Shown here piece after piece: positions 24,511 through 33,894 of a stretch of DNA of 64,000 nucleotides; positions within the stretch are counted from its first letter, which is position 1; the number at the start of each line of letters is the position of its first letter. The translations under genes and the position numbers were made by a program. The notes beneath the pieces were generated by a model. That model was not told the DNA's origin and made no database searches. It saw nothing but the letters and a program-made list of their open reading frames with translations. The stretch comes from Lysobacteraceae bacterium (GTDB lineage: Bacteria > Pseudomonadota > Gammaproteobacteria > Nitrococcales > AK92): contig JAAYIK010000029.1 in NCBI GenBank assembly GCA_012523465.1, positions 42,392 to 106,391 on the forward strand, given 5' to 3'.

Positions 24511-25512
24511 TCAGCGGTAGAACTCGGGTTTTTGCGATCGCTGCATCAACTTCTGCATGGCAGCGGTGACGCTGATCTCGTCTTGCAGGACGCGATAGAC
24601 CTGTTCGCAGACGGGGATTTCGACCCCGACCCGCTGGGCCAGCGCGTAGACCTCGGCGGCGGTGCGTATCCCCTCCACAGTCTGGCCGATGTCCTGTAGC
24701 GCCTGCGCGATGCACTGGCCGCGACCAAGCGCCAGGCCGAGCCGGCGGTTGCGGGATTGGTCGTCGGTGCAGGTGAGGATGAGGTCGCCGACCCCGCTTA
24801 GCCCCATCAAGGTTTGTGGATTGGCGTTCAGCGCCGCGCCCAGGCGCATCAGCTCGGCTAGGCCGCGGGTGACCAGGGCGGCGCGAGCATTGGCGCCGGC
24901 ATTGATCCCGTCCGAGATGCCAGTGGCGATGGCCAGCACGTTCTTCACCGACCCGCCCAGCTCCACCCCGATGATGTCCTGACTGGTGTAAACGCGGAAG
25001 CTTTCGCTGTGGAAGCTCTGCGCCACCGCGGTGGCGAAGTCGGCGTCCGGCGAGGCGACTACCACCGCGGTCGGTAGCCCGCGCGCCACCTCCATCGCGA
25101 AGCTGGGGCCGGAGAGCACCGCGCAGGAGCCGGCTTGCGGCAGCAGAGCCTGGGCGACCTGGTGGAGAAAGCCGCCGGAAGCCGCGTCCAGGCCCTTGGT
25201 GGCCCAGGCCAGCGGCCGCCCCGGAGCCAGCAGCGGCCGCATGCGCTCCAGCATGCCGCGAAAGGCATGGCTGGGAACTGCCACCAGCAGCTGGCGCTCG
25301 GGCTGCAGCGCCAGCTGCAGATCGCCGCTGACCTGCAGATTCTCCGGCAACGGAACGCCGGGCAGATAGCGCCGGTTCTCCCGCTGCACCGCCATTTGCG
25401 CGGCCCGTTCCGGCCGATGGTCCCACAGCAGCACGTCATGGCCGTTGCGGGCCAGGACCAGCGCCAACGCCGTGCCCCAGGAGCCGGCGCCTAGAATCGT
25501 CCAAGATGCCAT
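24511..25512 (-). CDS. gpsA: Glycerol-3-phosphate dehydrogenase [NAD(P)+]
   Basis: 333 residues. Reduces dihydroxyacetone phosphate to sn-glycerol-3-phosphate for phospholipid synthesis. The NAD(P)-binding GAGSWG is at residues 8-13; the substrate-binding helix includes GVELGGSVKNVLAIATGISDG and later GDLILTCT. It lies 3 bp after secB; the secB-gpsA pairing is conserved in enterics and relatives. Confidence 0.97.
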   Translation of the reverse strand: MASWTILGAGSWGTALALVLARNGHDVLLWDHRPERAAQMAVQRENRRYLPGVPLPENLQVSGDLQLALQPERQLLVAVPSHAFRGMLERMRPLLAPGRPLAWATKGLDAASGGFLHQVAQALLPQAGSCAVLSGPSFAMEVARGLPTAVVVASPDADFATAVAQSFHSESFRVYTSQDIIGVELGGSVKNVLAIATGISDGINAGANARAALVTRGLAELMRLGAALNANPQTLMGLSGVGDLILTCTDDQSRNRRLGLALGRGQCIAQALQDIGQTVEGIRTAAEVYALAQRVGVEIPVCEQVYRVLQDEISVTAAMQKLMQRSQKPEFYR

Positions 25513-25515
25513 GGC

Positions 25516-26022
25516 TCAGTGACTGTTGCTTGGGCCTGCCTGCTGCTGCTTTTGCTGCGCCGCGGCCTGCTGCAGGCGCTGAGCATAAAGGGCATCGAAG
25601 TTGACCGGCCCCAGCAGCATTTGCGGGAACCCGGCCTTGGCAACCAGGTCGGAGACCGCTTCGCGGGCGTAAGGGAATAGAATGGACGGGCAGTAGCTGC
25701 CCAGCAGCCCGTTCAGGGTGGGCGCGTCGAAACCGCTCAGTTGGAAGATGCCGCTCTGATGGACCTCGCACAAGTAGGCGGTCATCTCCTTCAGCTTGGC
25801 GGTCACGGTGACCCGCAGCACCACCTCATAGGTCTGGTTGTCGATGGCCTGGCCTTCGGTGGCGAGATCGACGCTGATCTCCGGCGCCCATTCACCCGCC
25901 TGGAAGATCTTGGGGGCGTTTGGCACCTCCATGGAGGCGTCCTTGAGGTAGATCTTGGCGATATGAAAGGTCTGGGCGCTGTTCGACTGCTGTTGGCCGC
26001 CTTGCTTGATGTCGTCTGCCAT
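25516..26022 (-). CDS. secB: Protein-export chaperone SecB
   Basis: 168 residues from the ATG at 26022 (GAGG seven bases upstream); a GTG six codons earlier is in frame but overlaps the Shine-Dalgarno site. Holds precursors unfolded and hands them to SecA. Family blocks: FHIAKIYLKDASMEVPNAP, TAYLCEVHQSGIFQLSGF, CPSILFPYAREAVSDLVAKAGFPQMLLGPVNFDALYAQ. The tail is Gln/Ala-rich. Confidence 0.97.
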   Translation of the reverse strand: MADDIKQGGQQQSNSAQTFHIAKIYLKDASMEVPNAPKIFQAGEWAPEISVDLATEGQAIDNQTYEVVLRVTVTAKLKEMTAYLCEVHQSGIFQLSGFDAPTLNGLLGSYCPSILFPYAREAVSDLVAKAGFPQMLLGPVNFDALYAQRLQQAAAQQKQQQAGPSNSH

Positions 26023-26042
26023 GGAGTATCCTCGAGTCACAC

Positions 26043-26468
26043 TTACTTGCTTTCGACCGGAAAGCCGCCTTCCTGCCAGCTGGTAAGGCCGCCACGCAGC
26101 TGATAGACACGGTCAAAGCCGCGCTTTTTCAGCTGGGCCACCACGCGGCCAGTCGACATGCCGGTATTGCAGTAGACGATGATGGGCTTGTCTTGGTAGC
26201 GCTTGAGCCTGTCGAGGCTTTGCTCAAGCGCGGAGGCCGAGACATGCAGCGCGCCCGGGAGGTGGGCTTTGCGATAGTCCGCTTCCGGGCGGACATCGAC
26301 GAAGACCGCGCCTTCTCTGTTGAAGAGCAAGGTCGCTGCAGAGGGATCGAGGCTGCTGGGGCCCGCCTTCAGACGCCGGATCTCGGTCACCAATAGCGTG
26401 ACCGCGACGACGACTGTGGCGAGCACCAGCAGCGGGTGGTTGCCAATGAATTCTACGATTCGTTCCAT
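26043..26468 (-). CDS. Membrane-anchored rhodanese-domain protein (YibN-like)
   Basis: 141 residues. One N-terminal membrane helix (about 12-30) and a cytosolic rhodanese domain with active-site Cys100 in YCNTGMS. Sulfurtransferase or persulfide carrier; the substrate is unknown. Position next to secB-gpsA matches yibN in enterics, where grxC usually lies between yibN and secB; grxC is missing here. Confidence 0.9.
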   Translation of the reverse strand: MERIVEFIGNHPLLVLATVVVAVTLLVTEIRRLKAGPSSLDPSAATLLFNREGAVFVDVRPEADYRKAHLPGALHVSASALEQSLDRLKRYQDKPIIVYCNTGMSTGRVVAQLKKRGFDRVYQLRGGLTSWQEGGFPVESK

Positions 26469-26516
26469 ACGTGCGCCGTTCCGTGTTGAGCGAACGGCGC
26501 CGCACGATTCAAGGCA

Positions 26517-26828
26517 TCAGGGCAATGCCCGTGGGTAGCGCGGCGCCGCAAACACGTCGCGCATCATACCAATAAGATTCAGGATTCGCTTGTCCTGAAC
26601 GCGATAGTAGACGCGGTTCGCATCTTTGCGGGCCGTGATGATGCCTTTCTCGCGGAGTATGGCGAGGTGCTGCGAGATGTTGCTCTGCGAGGTGCCCACC
26701 TCGGAGACGATTTCTTGGACGTTGACCTCGGAGTCCGCCAGGACGCACAGGATGTGCAGCCGAAGCGGATGAGCCAACGCCTTGAGTGCACGTGCTGCGG
26801 GCTGGATATCATCAACGATCGAGACCAT
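26517..26828 (-). CDS. ArsR/SmtB-family transcriptional regulator
   Basis: 103 residues, winged helix: ALAHPLRLHILCVLADSEVNVQEIV, then recognition helix TSQSNISQHLAILREKGII, then wing DANRVYYRVQD. It has a single cysteine (Cys28) and no ELCVCDL metal motif, so it is unlikely to be a classical arsenic or cadmium sensor. The signal is unknown. It heads the rhodanese-secB-gpsA minus-strand series and is divergent from envC; an AT-rich 172-bp gap with a hairpin separates them. Confidence 0.88.
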   Translation of the reverse strand: MVSIVDDIQPAARALKALAHPLRLHILCVLADSEVNVQEIVSEVGTSQSNISQHLAILREKGIITARKDANRVYYRVQDKRILNLIGMMRDVFAAPRYPRALP

Positions 26829-26902
26829 TCCCTGGACCCTCTTGTTGTTGCTATGTTCCCGGCTAGCCGGGGCGCCTTCTTCCCTTCTTGGAAGACGTTC
26901 CT

Positions 26903-26922
26903 GTCGGCTCCGAAGAGCCGAC
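26903..26922 (-). promoter_or_regulatory. Leader hairpin with UUCG tetraloop ahead of the ArsR-type gene
   Basis: Perfect 8-bp stem GTCGGCTC / GAGCCGAC. As minus-strand RNA the loop reads C(UUCG)G, an exceptionally stable tetraloop. It lies about 75 nt before the regulator's start and just after a -10 box. No T-run follows, so it is not a normal terminator; it may stabilise the mRNA or form an operator. Confidence 0.5.
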
Positions 26923-26931
26923 CGTTAAGTC

Positions 26932-26937
26932 ATTATA
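26932..26937 (-). promoter_or_regulatory. -10 box TATAAT for the ArsR-type regulator gene
   Basis: Perfect TATAAT on the minus strand in an AT-rich island (26924-26990) that is striking in this GC-rich genome. No good -35 box occurs at 16-18 bp, so activation or autoregulation by the ArsR-type protein is plausible. Confidence 0.45.
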
Positions 26938-27000
26938 CCTAACTTGTAATAAATTCGACGTTTGTCGATATATTTCATACTAATACGTTGCAGCCAGGGC

Positions 27001-28170
27001 ATGAAAGCTTTCCATCTAGCGTTTTCCCTAGCGATCGTTTGCGCTTTCGCACCAGCGCTGGCTGCCTCTTCCGTTGCCGAACCGGACTTCCACAGCTCGC
27101 GGGCCAGGCTGGAGCAGGTGCGGCGGCAAATCCAACAGCTGCAGGACCAGCTGCGGCAAGAGCAAAAGCGGCAGGATCAGGCCAGCGCCCGGCTGCGGCA
27201 GGCAGACCAGGCGGTCGCTGCCGTCGCCCAGCGCCTGCATGTCCTGGAGCGGCAGCAGGCCGAGGTGGCCAGGCGGGTGGCAGCCCTGGAACAGGCGGTG
27301 GCGGAGCAGCAAGGCCGCATCGGCGAGCATCGCGAGCTGCTGGCGCGGCAGCTGCGGGCGGCCTACGTCAACAGCCAGGGCAGCTATCTGAAGGTGCTGC
27401 TCAATGCCGACTATCCCATGCGGTTGGGGCGCATGCTGGCCTACCATCGCTATCTGCAGGATGCCCGCCGCCAGCAAATGGAGGCCGCCGCCGCCGCACT
27501 GCGCGAGCTGGCCGCGCTGGAGCGGAGGCTGACGGCGGAGGCGCGCGAGCTGGAAACGTTGCGGCAGCAGACGCTTGCTAGCAAGCAGTCGCTGCAGGCG
27601 GCGCGCGCCGAGAGGGCCGAAGCGCTGGCGGCGATCGAGGCCCGGTTGGCGGCCCAGGGCAGTCAGCTGGAGCGGCTGCAAGGCGATGCCGCTGCCCTGG
27701 AGCAGCTGCTGAACCGCCTGCGCGACGCCCTGGCCGACGTGCGCGGGATCGAGCTGAGCCAGCAGCCCTTCAGCAGCCGTCGCGGTCAGCTGGATTGGCC
27801 CATCGACGGCCAGCTGCTGGCCCGCTTCGGGCAGAAGCGCGGGATTGGCGAGATGCGCTGGAACGGCGTGCTGATCGCCGGCCAGGAAGGGCAGCCGGTG
27901 CGCTCGGTGGCGCGGGGACATGTGGTGTTCGCCGACTGGCTGCGTGGCTTCGGCCTGCTGCTGATCATCGATCACGGCGACGGCTACATGACCCTCTATG
28001 GCAACAACGAGGCCATGTTCAAGGAACACGGCGATTGGGTGCAGGCGGGTGAGATCATCGCCGCGGTCGGCACCAGCGGAGTTCCACCACGCGCCGGGTT
28101 ATACTTCGAGGTGCGCTCTGGGGGGAAACCGGTAAATCCGCTGCAATGGCTACGGCCGGTCAAGGGATGA
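27001..28170 (+). CDS. envC: Murein hydrolase activator EnvC
   Basis: 389 residues from ATG 27001. Signal peptide (1-21), a long coiled coil (about 30-250, Gln/Arg/Leu rich) and a C-terminal LytM/M23 domain. The domain is degenerate: the second metal/catalytic His region reads TLYGNN where active M23 enzymes have a TLY-x-H-type motif. This fits the family's role as a non-catalytic activator of cell-separation amidases, recruited by FtsEX. It is followed by ctpA and yibQ; envC-yibQ linkage is common in gammaproteobacteria. Confidence 0.93.
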   Translation: MKAFHLAFSLAIVCAFAPALAASSVAEPDFHSSRARLEQVRRQIQQLQDQLRQEQKRQDQASARLRQADQAVAAVAQRLHVLERQQAEVARRVAALEQAVAEQQGRIGEHRELLARQLRAAYVNSQGSYLKVLLNADYPMRLGRMLAYHRYLQDARRQQMEAAAAALRELAALERRLTAEARELETLRQQTLASKQSLQAARAERAEALAAIEARLAAQGSQLERLQGDAAALEQLLNRLRDALADVRGIELSQQPFSSRRGQLDWPIDGQLLARFGQKRGIGEMRWNGVLIAGQEGQPVRSVARGHVVFADWLRGFGLLLIIDHGDGYMTLYGNNEAMFKEHGDWVQAGEIIAAVGTSGVPPRAGLYFEVRSGGKPVNPLQWLRPVKG

Positions 28171-28313
28171 GTCCTGGCTCACAACTCCGGCTATCCTCCG
28201 CCCGGGTGTCGCCCGGGGGTGACAGCGGTCACGGAACGACCTCGCCATTGATTGTTTACTGGCCCTAACAAGCGCCAGCGGGCGCTGCAACGATTATTCG
28301 CCAGGAGCAGCAA

Positions 28314-29627
28314 ATGCGGATCAGACCTACATTCCTTGCGCTGTGCACCGGAATTTCCCTTGGTTTCTTCGGCTCGATGGCGCCCATCGTCTCGGCCGAC
28401 AGCGAACCGCGGGTCCAGTTGCCGCTCGAGGAATTGCGCGCATTCAGCGAAGCCTATGCGCGCATCAAACGCGATTACGTCGACCAGGTCGATGACAAGA
28501 CCCTGATCGAGAACGCCGTGCGAGGCATGCTGTCCGGGCTGGACCCGCACTCGACCTATCTGGACGTCGCCCAGTACCAGGAGCTGCAAGCTAACACCAG
28601 CGGCGAGTTCGGTGGGCTGGGCATTGAGGTCGGCATGCAGGACGGCTTCGTCAAAATCATCGCCCCCATCGACGATACGCCCGCCGCCGAGGCCGGGCTG
28701 CAGGCGGGCGACCTGATCCTGCGGCTGGACGGCCGCTCGGTGAAGGGCATGTCGCTGTCCGAGGCGGTCAAGCTGATGCGCGGCGAGCCGGGCACCAACA
28801 TCGAGCTGACCATCCTGCGTGAGGGGCAAGGCGAGCCGTTCACCGTCACCCTGACGCGGGCCGTGGTGCAGGTGAAAAGCGTGCGCAGCCGGCTCATCGA
28901 GGACGGCCTGGGCTACGTGCGCATCAGCCAGTTCCAGTCCCGCACCGGCAAGGATCTGGTCGCGGCGATCAACAAGCTAAAGGAAGAAGCCGGCGGCCAG
29001 CTGTCCGGGCTGGTGCTGGATCTGCGCAACAATCCCGGCGGGGTGCTGAACGCGGCGGTCGAGGTCGCCGACGCCTTCCTGCGCGAGGGCACCATCGTCT
29101 ACACCGACGGCCGCCGCAAGAGCTTGCAGAACAGCTGGAGCGCCAAGCCGGACGACGTGCTGGACGATGCGCCCATGGTGGTGCTGGTGAACTCCGGCTC
29201 GGCCTCGGCCTCGGAAATCGTAGCCGGCGCCCTGCAGGACCATCGCCGGGCCATCATCATGGGCACCACTACCTTCGGCAAGGGCTCGGTGCAGACCATC
29301 ATGCCGCTGCAGGAAGGCGGCGCGGTCAAGATCACCACGGCTCGCTACTACACGCCGTCGGGGCGCTCGATCCAAGCTGAAGGCATCAAGCCGGACGTGG
29401 AGATCGGCAACTACGTCCTGGCAAAGGCCGAGGCCGCGCCGACCAGGCAGCTGCGTGAGGTCGACCTCAAGGGCCATATCAGCAACCCCCAGGGTCGCAT
29501 TGAGACGCCTGCCGACGAGGCCGGTAGCAAGCGCTTCGACGCCGGCGAGGACTATGCCCTGAGCGAGGCCATCAACCTGCTGCGCGCTCTGGCCATCTAC
29601 CATGACCGCGTCATGCGGCGAGGCTAG
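28314..29627 (+). CDS. ctpA: Carboxyl-terminal processing protease, S41 family
   Basis: 437 residues with signal peptide (about 1-28). Periplasmic serine protease: N-terminal helices, PDZ domain (about 95-170, GGLGIEVGMQDGFVKI to VKLMRGEPGTNIELTI), then the catalytic core with Ser in NSGSASASEI (near 298) and Lys in FGKGSV (near 322). Processes C-termini of envelope proteins and often regulates murein endopeptidases. Placement between envC and yibQ fits a cell-wall role. The 143-bp leader has two small inverted repeats (CCCGGG pair, and GTGAC-AGCG-GTCAC). Confidence 0.93.
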   Translation: MRIRPTFLALCTGISLGFFGSMAPIVSADSEPRVQLPLEELRAFSEAYARIKRDYVDQVDDKTLIENAVRGMLSGLDPHSTYLDVAQYQELQANTSGEFGGLGIEVGMQDGFVKIIAPIDDTPAAEAGLQAGDLILRLDGRSVKGMSLSEAVKLMRGEPGTNIELTILREGQGEPFTVTLTRAVVQVKSVRSRLIEDGLGYVRISQFQSRTGKDLVAAINKLKEEAGGQLSGLVLDLRNNPGGVLNAAVEVADAFLREGTIVYTDGRRKSLQNSWSAKPDDVLDDAPMVVLVNSGSASASEIVAGALQDHRRAIIMGTTTFGKGSVQTIMPLQEGGAVKITTARYYTPSGRSIQAEGIKPDVEIGNYVLAKAEAAPTRQLREVDLKGHISNPQGRIETPADEAGSKRFDAGEDYALSEAINLLRALAIYHDRVMRRG

Positions 29628-29630
29628 GCT

Positions 29631-30404
29631 TTGCTGCGACGAGGGTTGCTGCTGATCCTGCTGCTGACGCTCGGCCGGGTCGCAACGGCCGCAGCGCCGG
29701 CGGCGATCAGCATCATCATCGACGACATTGGCCCAGCCTTGCAGCCGGGCCTGCGGGCGATCGACCTTCCGGGGCCGGTCGCCTTCGCCTTTCTGCCCCA
29801 TACGCCCCATAGCGTGCGCCTGGCCGAGCTGGCCGCGCAGCGGCAAAAGGAGGTGTTGCTGCACTTGCCCATGCAGGCAGTCCAGGACGGCCCGCTCGGC
29901 CCGGGGGCGGTAACCATGGACATGACCCGGGAGGAGTTCGCTGCCGCCGTCGACGCCGCGCTGGCGGCCATTCCCCACCGCGTCGGCGTCAACAACCACA
30001 TGGGTAGCCTGCTGACTCGCCATCCCGGCCACATGACCTGGCTGATGCAGGAGCTCAAGCAGCGCGGCGGGCTGTTCTTCGTCGACAGCCGCACCAGCGC
30101 CAAGACCGTGGCCGAGCAGATGGCGCGGGAGCAAGGCGTGCCGGTGCTGCGACGGCACGTGTTTCTGGATCACAACCCCTCGCCGGAGGCCGTCGAGGCT
30201 GAATTCGACCGTCTGCTGGCGCTGGCCCGCCGCCAGGGGCTGGCGGTCGCCATCGGCCACCCTTACCCGTCCACCCTGTCGGTGCTGGAGAGGCGGTTGC
30301 CGGAGCTGCCGGCGCATGGCATCGAGCTGATTCCGCTGCGGGAGATGCTGGTCCGCCAGCAGCGGCTGGAAGAGGGCGCTCTGGACGTCCTTCCCCTGCC
30401 CTAG
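29631..30404 (+). CDS. Divergent polysaccharide deacetylase family protein (YibQ/DUF610)
   Basis: 257 residues, TTG start 3 bp after the ctpA stop with GAGG seven bases upstream. Signal peptide, then a NodB-like barrel with variant motifs: IIIDDIG (motif 1), LLHLPMQ, NNHMGS (motif 2) and FFVDSRTS. Periplasmic, probably cleaves or deacetylates a glycan, but no activity is established for the family. Its link with envC suggests septal cell-wall processing. Confidence 0.88.
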   Translation: MLRRGLLLILLLTLGRVATAAAPAAISIIIDDIGPALQPGLRAIDLPGPVAFAFLPHTPHSVRLAELAAQRQKEVLLHLPMQAVQDGPLGPGAVTMDMTREEFAAAVDAALAAIPHRVGVNNHMGSLLTRHPGHMTWLMQELKQRGGLFFVDSRTSAKTVAEQMAREQGVPVLRRHVFLDHNPSPEAVEAEFDRLLALARRQGLAVAIGHPYPSTLSVLERRLPELPAHGIELIPLREMLVRQQRLEEGALDVLPLP

Positions 30405-30415
30405 CCGGCCACGTT

Positions 30416-32083
30416 TTAGCGGCGCAGCCAGGTGGCTAGCAGCAGAATCAGGCCCAGCCCGCCCAGCAGCCAGGCCAGCGCGGACTCATCGGTGGGAAGT
30501 AGGCGCGGCAGCGAGGCCTCACCGGCCAGCAGCACGGCCGCGCTGAGCACGAGGGCGCCGCCGCCAATGGCGGTGACATGGCGCCGGTTGCCACGGCGCT
30601 CTTCCTCCTGCAGGCGCTGCAGCTCCTCGACCTGCCGCTGCAGCTGCTGGCGAACGGCGCTCAGATCGTCGAGGGCCTGATTGATGCGCGCCGGCAGCCC
30701 GGGCAGGCGCTCGCTCCAGATCGGCAGCTCTTTGCGGATGCGGCGCAGGGCCGAGGCGAAGCCGATCTGCTCGTGCATCCAGCGCTCCATGAACGGCTTG
30801 GCGGTCTTCCACAGGTCCAGCTCCGGGTACAGGTCCCGACCCAGGCCTTCGATGTTGAGTAGGGTCTTCTGCAGCAGCACCAGCTGCGGCTGGATCTCCA
30901 TGTCGAAGCGCCGCCCGGTCTGGAACAGGCGCAGCAGCAGGTTGCCGAAGGAAATCTCCCGCAGCGGCCGCTCGAAGATAGGCTCGCACACGGTGCGCAT
31001 AGCCGCCTCGAATTCGTTGACCCGGGTATGGGGCGGCACCCAGCCCGATTCGATGTGCAGCTCGGCTACCCGGCGGTAGTCGCGATTGAAGAAGGCGATG
31101 AAGTTCTCGGCCAGATAGCGGTGATCGGCCGGCGCCAGGGTGCCGACGATGCCGAAGTCGACCGCAATGTACTTGGGATTGGCGGGATCGCTGGCGTCGA
31201 CGAAGATGTTGCCGGGGTGCATGTCGGCGTGAAAAAAGCTGTCCCGGAACACCTGGGTGAAGAAGATCTCCACGCCTCGCTCGGCCAGTACGCGCATGTC
31301 CACTCCGCGCGCCCGCAGCTGGGCGACGTCGCTGATGGGAATGCCATGGATGCGTTCCATGACCATGACGTTGCGGCGCACGTGCGGCCAGTAGACTTCC
31401 GGGATGTGCAGCAGCGGCGAGTTCTGGAAGTTGCGCTTAAGCTGGGAGGCATTGGCCGCTTCTCGCATCAAGTCCAGCTCGTCGTAAATGGTTTTTTCGA
31501 ACTCGGCGACCACTTGCCGCGGCTGCAGGCGACGGGCGTCCGGAATGTAGCGCTCCACTAGCTCGGCTATGGCGTACATGAGCTGGATGTCGTCGCGGAT
31601 GATCTTCTCGATGCCGGGGCGGATGACCTTGACCACGGCCCGGGTGCCGTCGAGCAGCTCCGCCGCGTGCACCTGGGCGATGGAGGCCGAGGCCAGCGGA
31701 GTTTCGTCGAAGTGAGCGAAGATGGTCTCCAGCGGCGCCCCGAGCGAGGCCTCGACGATGCGGCGGGCATCAGCTCCGGGGAAGGGGGGGACCTGATCCT
31801 GGAGGCGCGCCAGCTCGGCGGCGATGTCGGGCGGCAGGAGGTCGCGACGGGTGGAGAGGATTTGGCCGAACTTGATAAAGATCGGTCCGAGGTCTTCCAG
31901 CGCACCGCGGATGCGCTCGCCGCGGGTGCCGCTGGGCGCCTTCAGCCAGCGCCAGAACATGAACAGCTTCAGCCAGCGCACGGGCCGGAACAGCGGAACG
32001 TCCAGCAGCAGCTCGTCCAGGCCGTGCCGGAGCAGCACCAGATTGATCCGCCCGACCCGCAGCAGCTGACGCAGCCTCATCAA
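30416..32083 (-). CDS. ubiB: Ubiquinone biosynthesis accessory kinase UbiB
   Basis: 555 residues, ABC1/ADCK/UbiB atypical kinase family. KxGQ signature [16 protein letters not shown], Ala-rich nucleotide loop ASASIAQVH, then [13 protein letters not shown] and VDFGIVG. Two C-terminal membrane helices anchor it. ATPase needed for ubiquinone synthesis, probably extracting lipid intermediates from the membrane. Overlaps ubiJ by 4 bp. Confidence 0.96.
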   Translation of the reverse strand: MMRLRQLLRVGRINLVLLRHGLDELLLDVPLFRPVRWLKLFMFWRWLKAPSGTRGERIRGALEDLGPIFIKFGQILSTRRDLLPPDIAAELARLQDQVPPFPGADARRIVEASLGAPLETIFAHFDETPLASASIAQVHAAELLDGTRAVVKVIRPGIEKIIRDDIQLMYAIAELVERYIPDARRLQPRQVVAEFEKTIYDELDLMREAANASQLKRNFQNSPLLHIPEVYWPHVRRNVMVMERIHGIPISDVAQLRARGVDMRVLAERGVEIFFTQVFRDSFFHADMHPGNIFVDASDPANPKYIAVDFGIVGTLAPADHRYLAENFIAFFNRDYRRVAELHIESGWVPPHTRVNEFEAAMRTVCEPIFERPLREISFGNLLLRLFQTGRRFDMEIQPQLVLLQKTLLNIEGLGRDLYPELDLWKTAKPFMERWMHEQIGFASALRRIRKELPIWSERLPGLPARINQALDDLSAVRQQLQRQVEELQRLQEEERRGNRRHVTAIGGGALVLSAAVLLAGEASLPRLLPTDESALAWLLGGLGLILLLATWLRR

Positions 32084-32718
32084 CGGCTCCCGGGTTTGCC
32101 CTGGCAGGCGCGCTCCAGCCGCGCGAGGCGGGCTTCCAACCGGTCGGCGTCCTGCCGCAGCCGGTCGACCTCATCCAGGAAGGTCGCCACCTCCGCCGCC
32201 GGCGGTAGCTGCCGCGTCTCTTCGGTGAGGTATTCACCCAGGTTGGCCTCGAAGGTTTGCCGGGCGTGATCCAGCCAGCCGAGCAGGCCGCGGGCGGCTA
32301 GGCCGACGCAGTGGGCGACGATGTCGCCGGTGAGGCGTGCCAGCTGCGCTTCCCAGTCGATTTCCAGGCCACCGGCGAGCCGCCGCAGGGCGTGGACCAC
32401 CGCCACGTCGCCGCGGAACTCCACCCCCTGGGCCTGCTCCCCGCGCGAGCGCAGCAGGCTCACGGCGGCGGCCAGCGGCAGGCGCACGCTGGCATCCACC
32501 GGTGGCTGCTCCTCGGGGACGAACGGCCGCAGGCTGATGCCCTGCCCGTCGAAGCAGGCGCGCAGGGTCAGGCCGGCCTCCGGTAGCTCAACCCGCACGC
32601 TGCGGCCGGCCAGGGACTTGAGCCGCAGCGGCGTTTCCGGATCGAGGGACAGGATGCGGTTGACGGCGGCTTCCAGTGGCTTGAGCAAAGGTGTCGTCGT
32701 GGTCGCGGCGTTGGACAT
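32080..32718 (-). CDS. ubiJ: Ubiquinone biosynthesis accessory factor UbiJ
   Basis: 212 residues. The N-terminal SCP2-like lipid-binding domain ([28 protein letters not shown]) and a C-terminal helical part with coiled coil ([24 protein letters not shown]) fit UbiJ, which with UbiK scaffolds the Ubi complex. Sits between ubiE and ubiB in the standard order, with overlapping or abutting stops. Confidence 0.93.
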   Translation of the reverse strand: MSNAATTTTPLLKPLEAAVNRILSLDPETPLRLKSLAGRSVRVELPEAGLTLRACFDGQGISLRPFVPEEQPPVDASVRLPLAAAVSLLRSRGEQAQGVEFRGDVAVVHALRRLAGGLEIDWEAQLARLTGDIVAHCVGLAARGLLGWLDHARQTFEANLGEYLTEETRQLPPAAEVATFLDEVDRLRQDADRLEARLARLERACQGKPGSR

Positions 32719-33468
32719 TTAGTATTTGCGGCCCCGATGGATGGCGACGATGCCCATGGTCAGGTTGAAGTATTCGCAGTCTTCGAAACCCGCCTGCTCT
32801 ATCATGGAGCGCAGGGTTTCCTGGTTGGGGTGCATGCGGATGGACTCCGCTAGATAGCGGTAGCTGTCGGCGTCGCCTGCCACCAGCCGGCCCAGCCGCG
32901 GCAGCACCTCGAAGGAGTAAAGGTCGTACAGGGGCCGGAGCGGCTTGAGATAAACCTCAGAGAACTCCAGCACCAGGGCCATGCCGCCCGGCTTGAGCAC
33001 CCGGTACATTTCGTTCAGCGCCTGCTGCTTGTCGGTGACGTTGCGCAGACCGAAGCCAATAGTCACCCGGTCGAAGCTGTTGTCCGGCAGCGGCAGCCGC
33101 TCGGCGTTGGCAATCAGGAATTCGGTATTGCCGACCAGGCCTTCGTCGATGAGCCGGTCGCGGCCGCGGCCGAGCATGGCCGGGTTGATGTCCGACACTA
33201 CCACCAGACCCTGCGGCCCAATCCGCCGCGCCAGCTTGGCGGACAGGTCGCCGGTGCCGGCCGCCAGGTCCAGGCAGCGCATGCCGGGGCGCACTTGGGC
33301 GAGATTGATGGCATGGCTTTTCCACAGCCGATGCAGGCCCAGCGACATCAGGTCGTTCATCAAGTCGTATTTGTCCGAGACGGAACGGAAGACTTGCTCG
33401 ACCCGGCGCACCTTCTCGTGGGCGGGAACCTGCTCGTAGCCGAAGTCGACGGTCTCTTTGTTGCTCAT
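32719..33468 (-). CDS. ubiE: Bifunctional demethylmenaquinone / 2-methoxy-6-polyprenyl-1,4-benzoquinol methylase
   Basis: 249 residues. SAM-dependent C-methyltransferase of quinone synthesis. Motif I is [10 protein letters not shown] (65-74); family blocks [25 protein letters not shown] and [11 protein letters not shown] are intact. First ubi gene of the operon, 7 bp after the DUF971 gene. Confidence 0.97.
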   Translation of the reverse strand: MSNKETVDFGYEQVPAHEKVRRVEQVFRSVSDKYDLMNDLMSLGLHRLWKSHAINLAQVRPGMRCLDLAAGTGDLSAKLARRIGPQGLVVVSDINPAMLGRGRDRLIDEGLVGNTEFLIANAERLPLPDNSFDRVTIGFGLRNVTDKQQALNEMYRVLKPGGMALVLEFSEVYLKPLRPLYDLYSFEVLPRLGRLVAGDADSYRYLAESIRMHPNQETLRSMIEQAGFEDCEYFNLTMGIVAIHRGRKY

Positions 33469-33475
33469 GGCGGCC

Positions 33476-33838
33476 TCAGGAGTCGGAGGGTGGGCGACGC
33501 TCGATGCCCGCCTTTTGCAGGGCTTCCAGATAGCGCTGCCAATATTGTTTCTGATTGCTGCCCAGCTCGTACAGGTACTCCCAAGTGTACAGGCCGGTGG
33601 CGTGGCCGTCGTCGAAGACCAGCCGGACGGCGTAGTTGCCGACCGGCTGGACGTCGTCGATGTTGACGTTTTCCTTGCCGACCTGCAGGACCGCGGTGTT
33701 AGGGCCGTGGCCGCGGACTTCCGCCGACGGCGAGTGCACCCGCAAATATTCGGCCGGCAGATTGAACACCTTGCCGTCCTCGAAATGGATTTCCAGGATG
33801 CGCGACTTGCGGTGCAGTTTGATTTCGGTCGGGAACAT
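33476..33838 (-). CDS. DUF971-family protein
   Basis: 120 residues from ATG 33838 (GAGG nine bases upstream); a GTG five codons earlier is in frame. Matches the domain named after the N-terminus of gamma-butyrobetaine hydroxylase: [55 protein letters not shown]. Small stand-alone members are frequent beside hslVU/ubiE in proteobacteria; one proposed role is in iron-sulfur or metal handling, not established. Confidence 0.9.
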   Translation of the reverse strand: MFPTEIKLHRKSRILEIHFEDGKVFNLPAEYLRVHSPSAEVRGHGPNTAVLQVGKENVNIDDVQPVGNYAVRLVFDDGHATGLYTWEYLYELGSNQKQYWQRYLEALQKAGIERRPPSDS

Positions 33839-33894
33839 GGGAGCGATCCTCACGGGCAGCCACGGCCGGCAATCGTGCCGCGGGGCTTCCTACC

